Assembly: GCA_963920525.1 (NCBI GenBank)
Contig: OY986438.1
Span: 73,738,136 to 73,802,135 of the forward strand
Origin: Dichetophora obliterata
Taxonomy: Eukaryota; Arthropoda; Insecta; Diptera; Sciomyzidae
Direction: 5' to 3'
DNA length: 64,000 nucleotides
Part shown: positions 42,597 through 53,688 of the stretch, one piece after another
Layout: every line of letters starts with the position of its first letter
Numbering within the stretch: position 1 is the stretch's first letter
The notes under the pieces: generated by a model
Told to the model about the DNA's origin: nothing
Seen by the model: only the letters and a program-made list of their open reading frames with translations
The model's database searches: none
Position numbers and translations under genes: made by a program

Positions 42597-45036
42597 CCGT
42601 TTCGGGACGAGAACTTTTGTGGCCATCAATCTTAAAAAAGAGTTTAGATATAGTCTCCTAATGTTGTTTTAAGAAAAGTAATTTCATGATATATTTTTAA
42701 GACGTTCCGAAAAGGAGATATCGTCCTGGGACAAAAACATCCCAAACACACCTGAAAAGCAAAATTTGAATAATAAAATCAGAATATATTTTACTTTATT
42801 TCAATTTATTTTATTCTTTTATAATATTTATTGTAGCATAAAATTATTTTAATTAGTTTTTATGGCAAGGTGTGAAACATTTTTTACAAAACGCCAAGTT
42901 GCAGGCAATGCAAAGCTGATTTGTGCGACTTTCTTTTCCGTTTTTAGTACAATTTACGCACCGTTGTCGCTTGTTTGTTCGTGTTGGTAAATGGTCCCCC
43001 AGATTTTGTTTCATACGTTTTTTCATAGTGCTGAGGGGTCCTGTTCGAACTTTGCGTCGTATTTTCGCTTGCTTGCTTCCTTCGTCAATGAGAGATTCGG
43101 AAAGCTCCACTAAAAATCCCAAAAATGGTTCTCTTTTTTGCCGTGGATGATTTGTTTCCGCATGGATTATCCACGCATTGACAGCGCATGTAATCATAAG
43201 CCGAAAGAAAACGTTTCACCACCATTTCGTTGACTTCCGGTCAAGTTCATACAACGTACTCATTTTGTCCGCCAAATCTACGCCACCCATTAGATTTCTG
43301 TACGTTTTTACAATATCCGGACATGTTATATCTATTTTATTGCCATCCTTCTGTTTTCTTGTAACAGTGTCCACTGAAGCTTTATGGCAGTTGCTAAGCA
43401 GCATAACCTGTTTTGTGTCTTGCCAAACCACTGCCAAAGTACCAGACGAATTGCTCTTGAAGACATATTCTCCTCTGCTTAGTTTCTCAGTAAAAGTTGG
43501 TAAATTTTTTCTGTTAGATATACAAGTACCTAAGGCTGGAAACGGTATATTATTAATTAATTTTGCTGACGTGAAAAAGCGATCGAAGCACAACGTTGTG
43601 TCAGGGTGTCTGATAGTCGCTGACAATTTCATGACAACGCGTTCGCCTAATGTGGATGATTGATAGGAATGGTCTTCGTTTCCGCAATATATATTAAAAT
43701 CGTACGTTTAGCCTGTCAAACTGTCGCATCGCATCCATAGTTTTTTGCCTCTCTTTACAGGTTTTAGTGGCATATACTGCTTCAACGTAGAGCGGCCTAG
43801 AAATTTTGTCATAGATTCATCAATGCTTTGGAACGGAGAGTCTGATCTATATTTTTGAAAGTTTTTTTTTAGACAATCTACCAAATCATCAACGAAATAA
43901 GTTTTTGGTTTTGGATCAGGTTGGAATGATAAGGAAGAAAAATAAAGTTTTGACATAACGTGTAAAAACCGGTCTCTGGACATTGCTTTTTTTATGTATG
44001 CATTACCCAATGACGTGCTATTCGACCAATAGTCCTTCAAAGATGGCACTCGATTATATGACATAACAAAGGTACATCCAAGCAATATAAGTATTTCGCC
44101 GAAATCGGTTTTTGCACGTTTGTTTTTAGGATGGCTGCTATTGAAAATATCAATCCTTTCATTAGTAGAATGAACAATGTGATGAACAAAACTTCTAGGC
44201 AGCAGCTTGAAAAATATTTCCACAGGCTTCAATCCTCGAGGTATTCCTCCATGGCTAACGGTGCGATCTTCACTAACTGTAAATCGTGGTGTGAATGTTG
44301 GTAGGGGGTTTGACCAAATTATAACATTGTTTGGCCAATCAAAAACAATTTCTTCATCCCGACGTTCCACTTCAAATATTTCTTCGTCAGAGTCATCGGA
44401 AATATCATTTGCAGTTTCATTCGCATCAACAATTTCTATTCCTTCATTACTATGATCCGTGTCTTCTTCCTCTTCTAAAGCACTACTGCCTTCCTGACTG
44501 GGACTATAAGAAGAATCACTAGCAGCAAATGGATCATCCTCATCATTGCTTGAATTATTAAGAAAATCCTCAATTTCTGGAGTCGCCAGTTTACGTTTTC
44601 CGTCCATATCTTTCTAAGAAAAATAATGTGAATGAGTACGGTTGGGATGTTAACGTCCCACAAATGATTTTATCCCACGAAACTTACCTTAGCCGCAAAT
44701 TCAGAAAAATATCTTTTTATTGGTTTTCGATTATATTTTCTATGAAATAACAACTGTTTGAGTAAAACTTTACTAAATGACACTTTTTTCCACAATTAAA
44801 ACACTTGTTTTTTGAGCTTTTGTCGATGGTCTTATTAGCAACTCAAACCGCGCGAACTGATTTATGACTTTTGACATAGGCTTGATGTGTTATATTGACA
44901 GCTATATTAAATTTTTTGTAGAGAAGAATATAAATAATGATTTGGGACGGTTTTCAACCAAATCGTGTGAGAATTTTAAGAGATATGATTTTTCAAATTT
45001 TTCTGGGATAAAAACATCCCTGTCGTCCCGAAACGG
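42597..45036 (-). mobile_element. piggyBac element, complete
   Basis: 2440 bases with inverted termini CCGTTTCGGGACGA at both ends and the piggyBac target duplication TTAA at 42593-42596 and 45037-45040. Subterminal words of the form GGGA(C/T)AAAAACATCCC occur at about 42727 and 45006, with related words at 44644, and may be transposase-binding sites. A single transposase gene lies on the minus strand. It sits inside the 5.1-kb composite. Confidence 0.93.
42853..44607 (-). pseudogene. piggyBac transposase, one frame with two premature stops
   Basis: The whole coding region is one frame of 584 codons plus stop, close to the usual piggyBac length. Residues 1-100 are acidic. The DDE core shows QSIDESMTKFLGR (first aspartate, about 43835), TTLCFDRFFTS (second, 43580) and NLMGGVDLADKMS (third, 43270). 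The C-terminus is a cysteine-rich domain, CVNCTKNGKE with CIACNLAFCKKCFTPCH, as in piggyBac, where it binds DNA ends. Only a TAA at 43708-43710 (codon 300) and a TGA at 43216-43218 (codon 464, replacing a residue after KWW) interrupt it. No frameshift was found, so it died recently. Confidence 0.92.
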
Positions 45037-45339
45037 TTAAAGTTGAACCAGTCAAAATAAATCCTTACTAGTTTTTACATAGTTTTATTCTATGACAACA
45101 CGAGAATATTTAATGAAAAATCATAAAGTACTCGTGTAAATATACTTAAAAAATTAACCACAAATTTTTAAGTATGTTAATTTAAGTTTATTTAAAATTT
45201 TTTCAAATAACTGAATGTTTTTATTTTGCACTTTTTATTTAGATATTGGTGCCGTTAGTATTTTAAAAATAATAAACAGGCTTATTTTAATTATTATATT
45301 AATTTAATTAAGGTTAGAAAGAAACTTTAAAAAGTTTTC

Positions 45340-46560
45340 GAAAACTTTTCACTCGGATGTTGAATTTTTGACAGTCGGAAGTAGAATTTTTGATATCAGT
45401 GAGGTGAGTGTTATTGTGAAAACTTCATGTAGCCCCGGGGACTAGTAGAAATTTTGGCAACCGGCACAAGAATTTTTGAGTGAAGCAAAAGGGTTGTGCT
45501 TTACCCTTACAAAATTGTTAGTATCAGTGTTTTGCTGTGTAGTTTTTCTGAAAAAAGTAGTTTTATTTATGTTTCCGTATGAAAAGAGGATTTTGCTTTG
45601 CTTTTAATAGTTAGAAAATATTTCTTTTTAGGCTAAAAATGCAGGCTTGAGGAGCAATTAAAAAGCATGGAATCACTTCAGTCGTCTTTTATTTATTTTA
45701 GTGTCAATAAAAATTGCTACAATTCTTTTTTAAGAATTTGAAAACTAGGCCAGTCTTAGTGCTAAAGAGTTTAAAATAAATATTTATGTTAAATTTGGAA
45801 GTTCATTACTTCTGATATACGCAATGTATTAAGTTTTTTCTTTACTGCATTCAACTTGCAAAACTAATATATTGAATATACTTTTTAAATATTTATAAAT
45901 ATGGCCGATAAAGAGTTAATACGTGTTCAAGGATGTTTTATGGTTAGCTGCTTGATCGACTGAGTATAAGTCAATATTTTCTTTCGTATTACAGTCGATT
46001 GAGCTCAAAATTTGGCAGTAAGTGAATTTCGGGTATGGCAACCTTTATGTATAGTGCGATTTTTATCCTCGCGTATAGTTAAGGTTAAGGATTTTTAGGT
46101 CCAGTTGACAAGAAAACTTTAACACTGACTTTTTTTACTAAAGTATATTTTATAAGTGGAGTAAAATCTAAACATATAATTTTAAAACAGGTTTTCAATT
46201 TATTCCATCTCTAAGCTTATTAGATAAAATACATACAACAAAATAATCATGAATAAAAATTGTTATTTCTTACAAATTTTTAATGTTTACACAAGTTTTA
46301 GTTTTATAAGTTATTTTACTTAAAACAGTTACATTCTTTGTAGCTCAAAATATCATTTTGAATACAAAAATAATTTGTAGTAGTAGTGGCAGTCAAATCT
46401 GATTGGATAACATTTTCAGGTTTCATTTGCCACAGCAAAAAAATGACAATTTAAATCCAACAGATAGAAATTTTTTCCAACTCAACATTTTCTTTCCTAT
46501 AGAACCAATAGTGAAAAGTTTCCAAATGGCACACAGCCGTAACCAAATCAATTTTTTGAC
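45340..46560. repeat. Relative of the fold-back element at 17416
   Basis: The left part (45340-45480) shares GTGAGGTGA, CCCCGGGGACT-like sequence and a cggcacaag word with the left arm of the first copy. The right part (46415-46540) shares ACAGCA, TTTCTTTCCTA-like and GTGAAAAGTTTCCAAATGGCACA, in three pieces, with its right arm. The central minisatellite arrays are not evident, so this copy either lost or never had them. The boundaries are approximate. Confidence 0.5.
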
Positions 46561-46737
46561 ATAAGAATCGCTAAAACAACGCTTCCTGTGGCGAGTAGTA
46601 GAAGCAACATTTTTAGCTAGGCGATTTGAAACTCAAAATCGCATTTTAGCGAAATCGCTAAGGAATTGAACGAAGCATTTTTTAGCATATAAGCGATAGA
46701 GATTTAGCTTTAGCTAGGCGATTTTCAGAATCCGGCC

Positions 46738-47815
46738 TCAAGGCTTTAATTTCCTTTAAAGAGCTTCGACTTGCTCAAGCAGTGTTTTTATAATAATAAA
46801 TAGAGCAAATAGTCTTTTAGGATTTATTAAACGTTGGCCAAAAGAGTTTAATGATCCATTCATAATGAAAACCTTATTCACTTCCCTAGTGCGACCTATC
46901 TTAGAATACGCTTCAGTTGTATGGTGCAGTTGTATGTATAACGGTTGTTACATAGACGACATTGAATCAATGCAGAAACAATTTCTTTGGTTTTGCTTAA
47001 GCTATCTTTATTGCAATACTGATTTTCAATTACCACCTTATGAATATCGGGTACAACTCTTAAATCTTCCTTCTTTAAAAAATCGAAGAATTATGATAAA
47101 TACTTGTTGGATTATAAAACTTTTACATGGATATATCAACAGTCCATATTTATTGAGTAAAATATATTTTAATATTCTTCTTCGTCCTAGAAGATCTTTT
47201 GAGTTACTCCAAACGAACTTTTGTAGAACTAATTATTTGCAAAAGACCCTCTTAGAAGAGCTTTCGGTGATTTTAATTTTGTATCTGATGTTATATCCTT
47301 AAGTGAATCCATGGACTCAATCAAACATAAAATTATAGATTACCTGCAGTACCGTCGTTGATTATGATTAAGTTCTTTAAGCATATATCTGATGCATTTG
47401 GTGATATTTGTAAACACATTAATACAACAATCTAAATGGATAAATACACCTAAGCCTGAAATGGATAATTTTGGTGTATAAACATCTAAATAATCTGAAT
47501 GGACCTAAGCCTGGTATCTTCAATTGCCTTATATCTTCATGATGAATGTGACTACATTTGTCGATGGTACCGTGGTGTCTTGGTTTTTACCTCTTGAAAT
47601 ACTACGTTAGATCGATTTATAATGTATTAATATGAGTGGCCGATTAGACCTGCATGTCTCGATGCCTGCGTTCGCAACTGGTTTTCTTTGTTTTATGAAA
47701 ATTTGTTTGGTGAAGTTGACCTAGTTTGTCGAGTAACCACCCTGTCAAGCCAGGAAGACAGAACGATATATATTATATACATATACTTATTGGAGTGGTG
47801 TTTTATTGGGTACTA
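46738..47815 (+). pseudogene. LINE 3' end, C-terminus of RT and 3' UTR
   Basis: The frame at 46810-47300 has LGFIKRWPKEFND, LVRPILEYASVVWCSC and LPPYEYRVQLLNLPSLKNRR, the C-terminal domain of LINE ORF2 proteins. After about 47310 comes a 3' untranslated region shared with the copy at 50340-51180 ('gtggccgat', 'cctgcgttcgcaactggttt', 'cgagtaaccaccctgtcaag'). The two copies look about 95% identical where they align. It is truncated at the left by the composite element. Confidence 0.75.
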
Positions 47816-47849
47816 GCTAAAACCCGGCGCGTTGCTGCCACTCTCCCTT

Positions 47850-48950
47850 GTCAAAGGCCCATCAAATGTTATCAGTTTAACAGCATGTCTAAATTGAGGT
47901 CGAATACTGAATTCCGGCGTTGTGCGACCTATAACTCTAAAGCTATTTGAAAGCACAAATTTGAAAGCCACTCCCCTTTTTCCTACGCCCATAAAATTTT
48001 ACCAATGAAACTGCATGTGTAAATTGAGGTCGAATACTGAATTTCGAAGCTGAGTTACCTATAACTCCAAAGCTATTTGATATCCCAAATTTGGATTAAG
48101 TTGGAGGTGTCACGACCCCCCCGACAAACTCTAAAAAATTTTATAAGTAAATCTGTATGCGTAAATTTTTGTCGAATACTGAAATCCGCCGCTGTGCGAC
48201 TTTGCACTCCAAAGCTATTCGATATCACAAAATTTCGTTGTATGGGAGGTGCCCCTTGATCAACGCTCATAAAATGTAATCAATGAAACTGCATGTGTAC
48301 ATTGAGGTCCAATACTGAATTCAAAAACTGTGCTACCTATAACTTCAATGATATTTGATATCGCAAATTTACGTTAAATGGGAGGTGCCACGCCCCTCTT
48401 ACCAATTAACATAAAATTAAATTTTAAATGAAACTGCATGTGTACATTGAGGTCGAATACTAAATTCCGGCGTTGTGCGACCTATAACTCTAAAGCTATT
48501 TGAAAGCACAAAGTTGGGTTGTAAGGGATGTGCCACTCCCCTTTGCCTTACCCATAAAATGTAAGTAATGAAAGTGCATGTATAAATTTAGATCGAATAC
48601 GGAATTCTCACGCTGTCAACCTATTACTTCAAAGAAATTCGATATCGCAAATTTGGGTTGTAAGGGAGATTGTCACGTCTCCCTCTCCAACGCCCATAAA
48701 ATAAAATCATTGAAACTGCAAGTGTAAATTGAGGCCAAAAACTGAATTCCAAAGCTGAATTCCCATAACTTCAAAGATATTCAATAACACAAATTTTGTT
48801 GTATGGGAGGTCCAACTCCCCCTTGACCAACTCCCATAAAATTTCATCACTGAAATGGTACTTCTAGATTGTGGTCGAATACCGAATTTCTAAGCTGTGC
48901 GACCCATAACTATAAAGCTATTCGATAACACAAATTTTTTATTTATTTGT
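47850..48950. repeat. Tandem repeat family A, about 8 units of 126-145 bases
   Basis: The unit contains 'gaaactgcatgtgtaaattg', 'gaggtcgaatactgaattc', 'tgtgcgacctataactc', 'aaagctatttgatatc', 'acaaatttgggttgtat' and 'gggaggtgccacgcccc'. Copies of the 'gtcgaatactgaa' word fall near 47899, 48029, 48171, 48308, 48453, 48593, 48735 and 48875. The units are diverged (perhaps 75-85% alike), so the array is old. No coding capacity. Confidence 0.8.
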
Positions 48951-50337
48951 GGAACGTAAAAGGGTGTGTGGCATTTCTTCTTAAACCATCTCGTACTCAA
49001 AGCAAAGCCACTTACAAAATTTCAGCTCAATCGGAGTTTCGACGTTTTTGATATTTTCTATAAAGTAGGCGTAGAATAAGAGTGACCACGCCCGTTTTTT
49101 TTAAAGTTAATGACAGTTATCATACGAACTTATTTACTAAATTTTAATTTAATACGCCAAAACCGTCTTAAATATACCATTTTTATTGATTTGTGGGTGA
49201 TTAAAGGGGTGTGGCATTATTTTTTCGTAAACCTTTGCGTAGCAGTTACGAACAAACCCGTAGAAGGAAGTATCCATTTTGGTCCAGTCATTTTCAAGTA
49301 TTAAGCATCCGAAAAAATCACGATTCATTTTTATATAGACAGATATTGATTTGTGGGCGGTAAAGTGGGCGTGAAAACATTTATGTATCGTGACTGCCTC
49401 TTGGAGCACCTACACAGCAAGTTTCACTATAAAAATGTGTAGAACTCTGGAATTGCCATGATTTCGAAAAAGTGGGCGTACATATATTGCGACCACGCCC
49501 ATTTTTTGTACAGTTTCTGACAGTAACCATCTGAACAAAATTACTAAATCTTAGTTTTTACGATTGAACCCGTCTGGTATATATCCCTTATTTGGTTTGT
49601 GGTCGATAGCGCAAATTTGGCTTGTATGGGAGGTACCACGCCCCCTCGTCCAAACGTTACCAAACCTCACAGAAACACTCACTCTTCTCGGCAGACGTTG
49701 TTCTGCCACAGACCGCCTTACTGCCATATACGAACATGTCAAGAAATGCCAAATATATTCACCATTTTCAGTATAGCTGCCGAAAGTAGCCATGCACTAA
49801 ATAACCAAATTTAGTCTATACGATCAAAACCATGCGAAATATAAGCCTATTTTTGGTACACTTGCCGAAAGTATCCATATGTACTGATTTACAAAATTTT
49901 TGTCTAATACGACCCAAACCGTTAAAATAAAACGTTTTCATTTGTTTGTGGGCGGTAAAAGGGGGCGTGGAAACCAAATTTTAGTACAGTTGCTGACAGT
50001 AACCGTACAAACTAAGCCAACATTTTTGCTCAATCGACCCAGTAGTCAATTTTCATGATTTCTCAAAAAGTGGGTGTGGCTATATAGCGATGACGCCCTT
50101 TTTTAGTACAGTTGCCGAAAGTAAACAAACAAACTTTGTTATCACATGTAAGTCTCATACGGCCAAAACTGCTTGAAATATAACATTTTCACTGATTTGT
50201 GGGCGCAAACAGGGGGCATGTAAACCAATTTTAGGTACAGTTACTGTCAGTATTTACACAAACCAAAGTACCAAATTTAAGTCTTATACGACCAAAACCG
50301 TCTGAAATAAACCTTTTTCATTTATTTGTGGGCGGTA
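48951..50337. repeat. Repeat family B, units of about 120-160 bases
   Basis: The unit contains 'gatttgtgggcggtaaaag', 'ggggcgtggaaacc', 'ttagtacagttgctgacagt', 'aaccgtacaaac' and 'atacgacccaaaccg'. The 'gtacagttg' word recurs near 49510, 49850, 49985, 50107 and 50237. The array is less regular than family A. It resumes after the LINE at 51481. Confidence 0.7.
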
Positions 50338-50339
50338 AA

Positions 50340-51480
50340 TCAATTTCTTTTGTTTTGCTTAAGCTATCTTTATTGTAATACTGATTTTCACTTACCACCT
50401 TATGAATATCGGTTACAACTCTTAAATCTTCCTTCTTTAAAAAATCGGAGAATTATGATAAATGCTTGTTGGATTATAAAACTTTTACATGGCTATGTAA
50501 ACAGTCCATATTTATTGATTAAAATATATTTTAATATTCCTCTTCGTCCTAGAAGATCTTTTGAGTTACTCCACATGAACTTTTGTAGAGCAAATTATTT
50601 GCAAAATGAACCTCTTAGAAGCGCTTGCGGTGATTTTAATTTTGTATCTGGACTCAATCAAACATAGAATTATAGATTACCTGCAGTATCGTCGTTGATT
50701 ATGTAAAGTTCTTTCAAACATATATCTAATGCATCTGGTGATTTGTAAACACATTAATATAACAATTTAAATGGATAAATGGACCTAAGCGTAAAATGGA
50801 AAATTTTGGTGGATAAACATCTAAGTAATCTGAATGGACCTAAACCTGGTATCTTCAGTTGCCTCATATCTTCATGATGATTGTAACTACACTTGTCGAC
50901 GGTACCGTGGTGTCTTGGTGTCTTTTACCTCTTGAAACACTACGTTAGATCGATTTGTAATATATTAATATGAGTGGCCGATAAGACCTAGTTTGTCTTG
51001 GTGCCTGCGTTCGCAACTGGTTTTCTTTATTTTATGAAAATTGGTTTGGTGAAGTTGACCTAGTTTGTCGAGTAACCACCCTGTCAAGCCAGGATTTCAC
51101 CGGCTTCAGAGAGACAGAACGATATATATTATATATTTACGTATTGGAGTGGTGTTTTATTGGGTATGAGACCTTGTTTATCACACGACTCCGCCGTATA
51201 CAAAAATTGTTGTTGACTTGACCTTGTTTGTCTTGAAAACGCAACCCTGCTATGCTGTCTGATTTTATCGATTTTGACTTAACTTTTTTTCTATTATTTT
51301 TTATACTTTAATAAAATTATATACTTTAAGCAATTTACTAAAACTTTTTAGTTTGTTAATAATACATTATTTCATTCAAAATCATACTTTATATTTTTGA
51401 ATTGTATTAAATATCTTGTTTTATAATTTTAAATTTGCTATAAAACCTGTTAAGGTCTAGCAATCAAGTAAATAAATAAA
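50340..51480 (+). pseudogene. 5'-truncated LINE 3' end inserted in repeat B
   Basis: Homologous to 46980-47815 and extends further 3'. It has the ORF2 C-terminus (50341-50667), the 3' UTR, and a terminal run 'aagtaaataaataaa'. The flanks are repeat B on both sides: 'gggcggtaaa' ends the left and 'agggggcgtgg' starts the right, which together rebuild an uninterrupted unit. It is thus a clean target-primed insertion with 5' truncation. An internal deletion of about 20 bases relative to the first copy lies near 50650. Confidence 0.8.
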
Positions 51481-51900
51481 AGGGGGCGTGGAAACCCATT
51501 TTAGTACAGTTGTCGACAGTAACCGTACATACTAAATTACAAAATTTTAGCCTTATACGACCCAAACCGACTGAAATATAACATTTTTATTGATTTAGGG
51601 GCGGTAACAGGGGGTGTGGAAATTTTTTTCCTCAACCATCTTGTACCTGCAACAAATCGACTGCCAAAATTTCAGGTCAATCGGTTCAGTAGTTTTGGAG
51701 TCTATAGACATCACACATCGTTTTGCTTTTTATGTATATAAATATTGATTTGTGGGCGGTAAAAGTGGGCGTGAAAACATTTTTATATAGTGACCGTCTC
51801 TTGGAGCACCTACACACCAAGTTTCAGTGTAAAAATGTGTAGAACTCCGGAATTGCCATGATTTCGAAAAAGTAGGCGTATTTATATTATTGAGATTTAT
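51481..51900. repeat. Repeat family B, right part
   Basis: Continues the array interrupted at 50340, with 'ttagtacagttgtcgacagt' at 51502 and 'gatttgtgggcggtaaaag' at 51748. The central part repeats 'ttggagcacctacaca' seen at 49400. Confidence 0.7.
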
Positions 51901-52181
51901 AATATTGCTAACGTGACCTTGTTTGTCTTGAAAACGCAACCCTGCTATGCTGTCTGACATTATCGATTTGACTTACCTTTTTTATTATTTTAATGCTCTA
52001 ATTAAATTATATACTTTAAGCAATTTATTATAACTCCTTAATTTGTTAATAATACTTGATTTCAATCGAAATCATACTTTATATTTTTTAATTGTATTCA
52101 ATATCTTATTTTATAATTTTAATTTGCTATAAAACCTGTTAAGGCTTAGCAATCCAATAAATAAATAAATAAATAAATAAG
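51901..52181 (+). repeat. LINE 3' tail, second copy
   Basis: Matches 51208-51480 ('gtgaccttgtttgtcttg', 'acgcaaccctgctatgctg', 'aaaacctgttaagg') and ends in a TAAA run at 52157-52180. It is a short 5'-truncated copy of the same LINE family. Confidence 0.75.
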
Positions 52182-52585
52182 CTGTAACCGTCGGAAGGAT
52201 TAAATTCATTGTAAATATGCTCCCAACTCTCGAAACGTAATAAATTATTAGAGCCCTAAAATCAGTTTTTTTGTTGGACACAGTGAGAAAAGTCACACGA
52301 TCTCTGCTTACAAGAATATTCTTAAAGCTCAAGCAAGTCATGCTATGACCAGTAATCTGAAAATCAATGGCAGTGGTGTACAAAGATAGATTTTGGCAGC
52401 TTTGAAAACGTACGAAGATGTGGTCAATACAGGTTTCAGAAAAGACTGTACTGCGAGTTGGCTGTTAAATGCAGGATTCCAAACCATAAGATGAAAGTAA
52501 CGAAAGATATCTATCAGTGTTAGCAGAGTTTTCAAGAATATTTAGGTTGATATCCCCGAGCAGTACTAAATTACCATTATTTATA
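52182..52585 (-). pseudogene. LINE APE endonuclease fragment
   Basis: Minus strand reads LVLLGDINLNILEN (52575-52535), SLLSSYGLES (about 52510), QPTRSTVF, CIDHIFVRF (52430-52395) and a trailing FQITGHSMTCLS (52360-52325), the middle and end of an APE-type endonuclease. One stop is in the frame near 52470. The tRNA-derived SINE abuts its 5' side. Confidence 0.7.
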
Positions 52586-52589
52586 TGTC

Positions 52590-52920
52590 GGCCTTTGTAG
52601 TCTAGTGGAGAGTGCGCTAGACTATCAACCCAGAGGTCCCTGGTTTGAATCCGGGCTCGGGCATGGGTCTTTCACTTTCTTTGTTCTTTCCTACATTTAA
52701 GAATTATGGAAAACTACAAACCCACAACTAAATTGTGGAAAATGTGGAATTAAAAGACAGAAACAACTAAGGGCTGGAAACGCTTGCCGAGGTTAAGGCA
52801 AAACACTAGCCTCGGTTAAAAGTAATTCAAATTGTCTTTCATGGTTGTTTCGCCTAATCAATAAGTCACGTATGGTTCCAATCAATTCCTCTAAATAAAT
52901 CTATACCTTTCCTTTTAGGT
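52590..52920 (+). mobile_element. tRNA-derived SINE
   Basis: A tRNA-like head at 52590-52662 with an A box TAGTCTAGTGG (52598-52608) and a B box GGTTTGAATCC (52642-52652), correctly spaced for RNA polymerase III. The T arm pairs (CCTGG with CCGGG), but the acceptor and anticodon stems have mismatches, so it is not a functional tRNA. The loop CTATCAA would give anticodon ATC. An unrelated body of about 250 bases follows. The 3' end near 52915 (ctctaaataaat) is approximate and no TSD was confirmed. Confidence 0.7.
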
Positions 52921-52929
52921 CAAAGACAA

Positions 52930-53686
52930 AACCTTGTTTGTATAAGGAGCATATCTTGGTTCGATTGATCTATTTAAAAAAAATTCATTAGTAAGAAAAA
53001 AAATTAAGATCGCAAAAAAAGGCATCATGCAAACTGTTATTAAATCTGTAAAAGCATATAAATGTAACTTTAAGAGCGTCGAAATCAATCTTCAACTTCA
53101 AAACATCTTAATTACTAAGGTAAAAGCAAACATGCAATAGAAACAGAAAGCAATATCGCTTAACATAATAATATTCATGGCTTTAGTAAAGAAGTAGTGT
53201 CTCTACTTAAAATTGAAGAGCAAGTCTAATTTTATAACTTGTTTTATTTAAGTTTATGTAATGTTTTGAATGCAAACTTTTTAAAAACCAACAGAATTGT
53301 TAAATGAATTTTAATTTATGTTAAAAATTATAAAATATATTTTCAAATAGCGAAAATAATCTTCTAAAATATTACTTTTTACCAGCTTTTATATCACAGC
53401 ACTTTTGACATTCATCAATTAGAATAATGTTTTACTAAAAGGGCGCAAACTTTGGTCCAATTGTGTCCCAATTTCACACCAATATTGCTTTTGATCACAG
53501 AAACCTGTATATAAAATTTGATATGTCACTAATCATTAATATATGTCACTAATCATTAATATTAATAACAAAGTTATCAGTTTTTAGCTCCTAAATGGCT
53601 CAAAAGGGCCACTATGCAATGTAGTTATTACCGAAAAACTTTTATTTATATAAGATCAACCGAAAATTTAAAGAGAAATAAAACTA
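52930..53686. other. No gene recognised
   Basis: A+T-rich DNA. The 19-mer 'atatgtcactaatcattaa' is repeated in tandem at 53521-53561. No domain found. Confidence 0.4.
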
Positions 53687-53688
53687 TA

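Larger units (their letters stand above)
41632..46737. mobile_element. 5.1-kb inverted-terminal composite element
   Basis: The left end reads GGCGGATTCTGAAAA then CGCTAAAGCTAAATCT (41635-41668). The right end is its imperfect inverse (46690-46737: AGATTTAGCTTTAGCTAGGCG, split by small differences, then TTTTCAGAATCCGGCC). GCTAAA-type words recur inside both ends. Inside lie a Harbinger-like element, the second palindromic element, a piggyBac and a fold-back relative, so the original body may be short and non-coding. No TSD was found, and the flanking LINE pieces are in opposite orientation, so a rearrangement is also possible. Confidence 0.5.

Noticed and set aside
47726..51900. CRISPR-like array
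   Set aside because: Repeat units of 120-160 diverged bases without unique spacers, in a eukaryotic context. This is tandem repeat DNA.
52590..52662. Functional tRNA gene
   Set aside because: A and B boxes are good, but the acceptor and anticodon stems do not pair well and a SINE body follows, so it was called a SINE.
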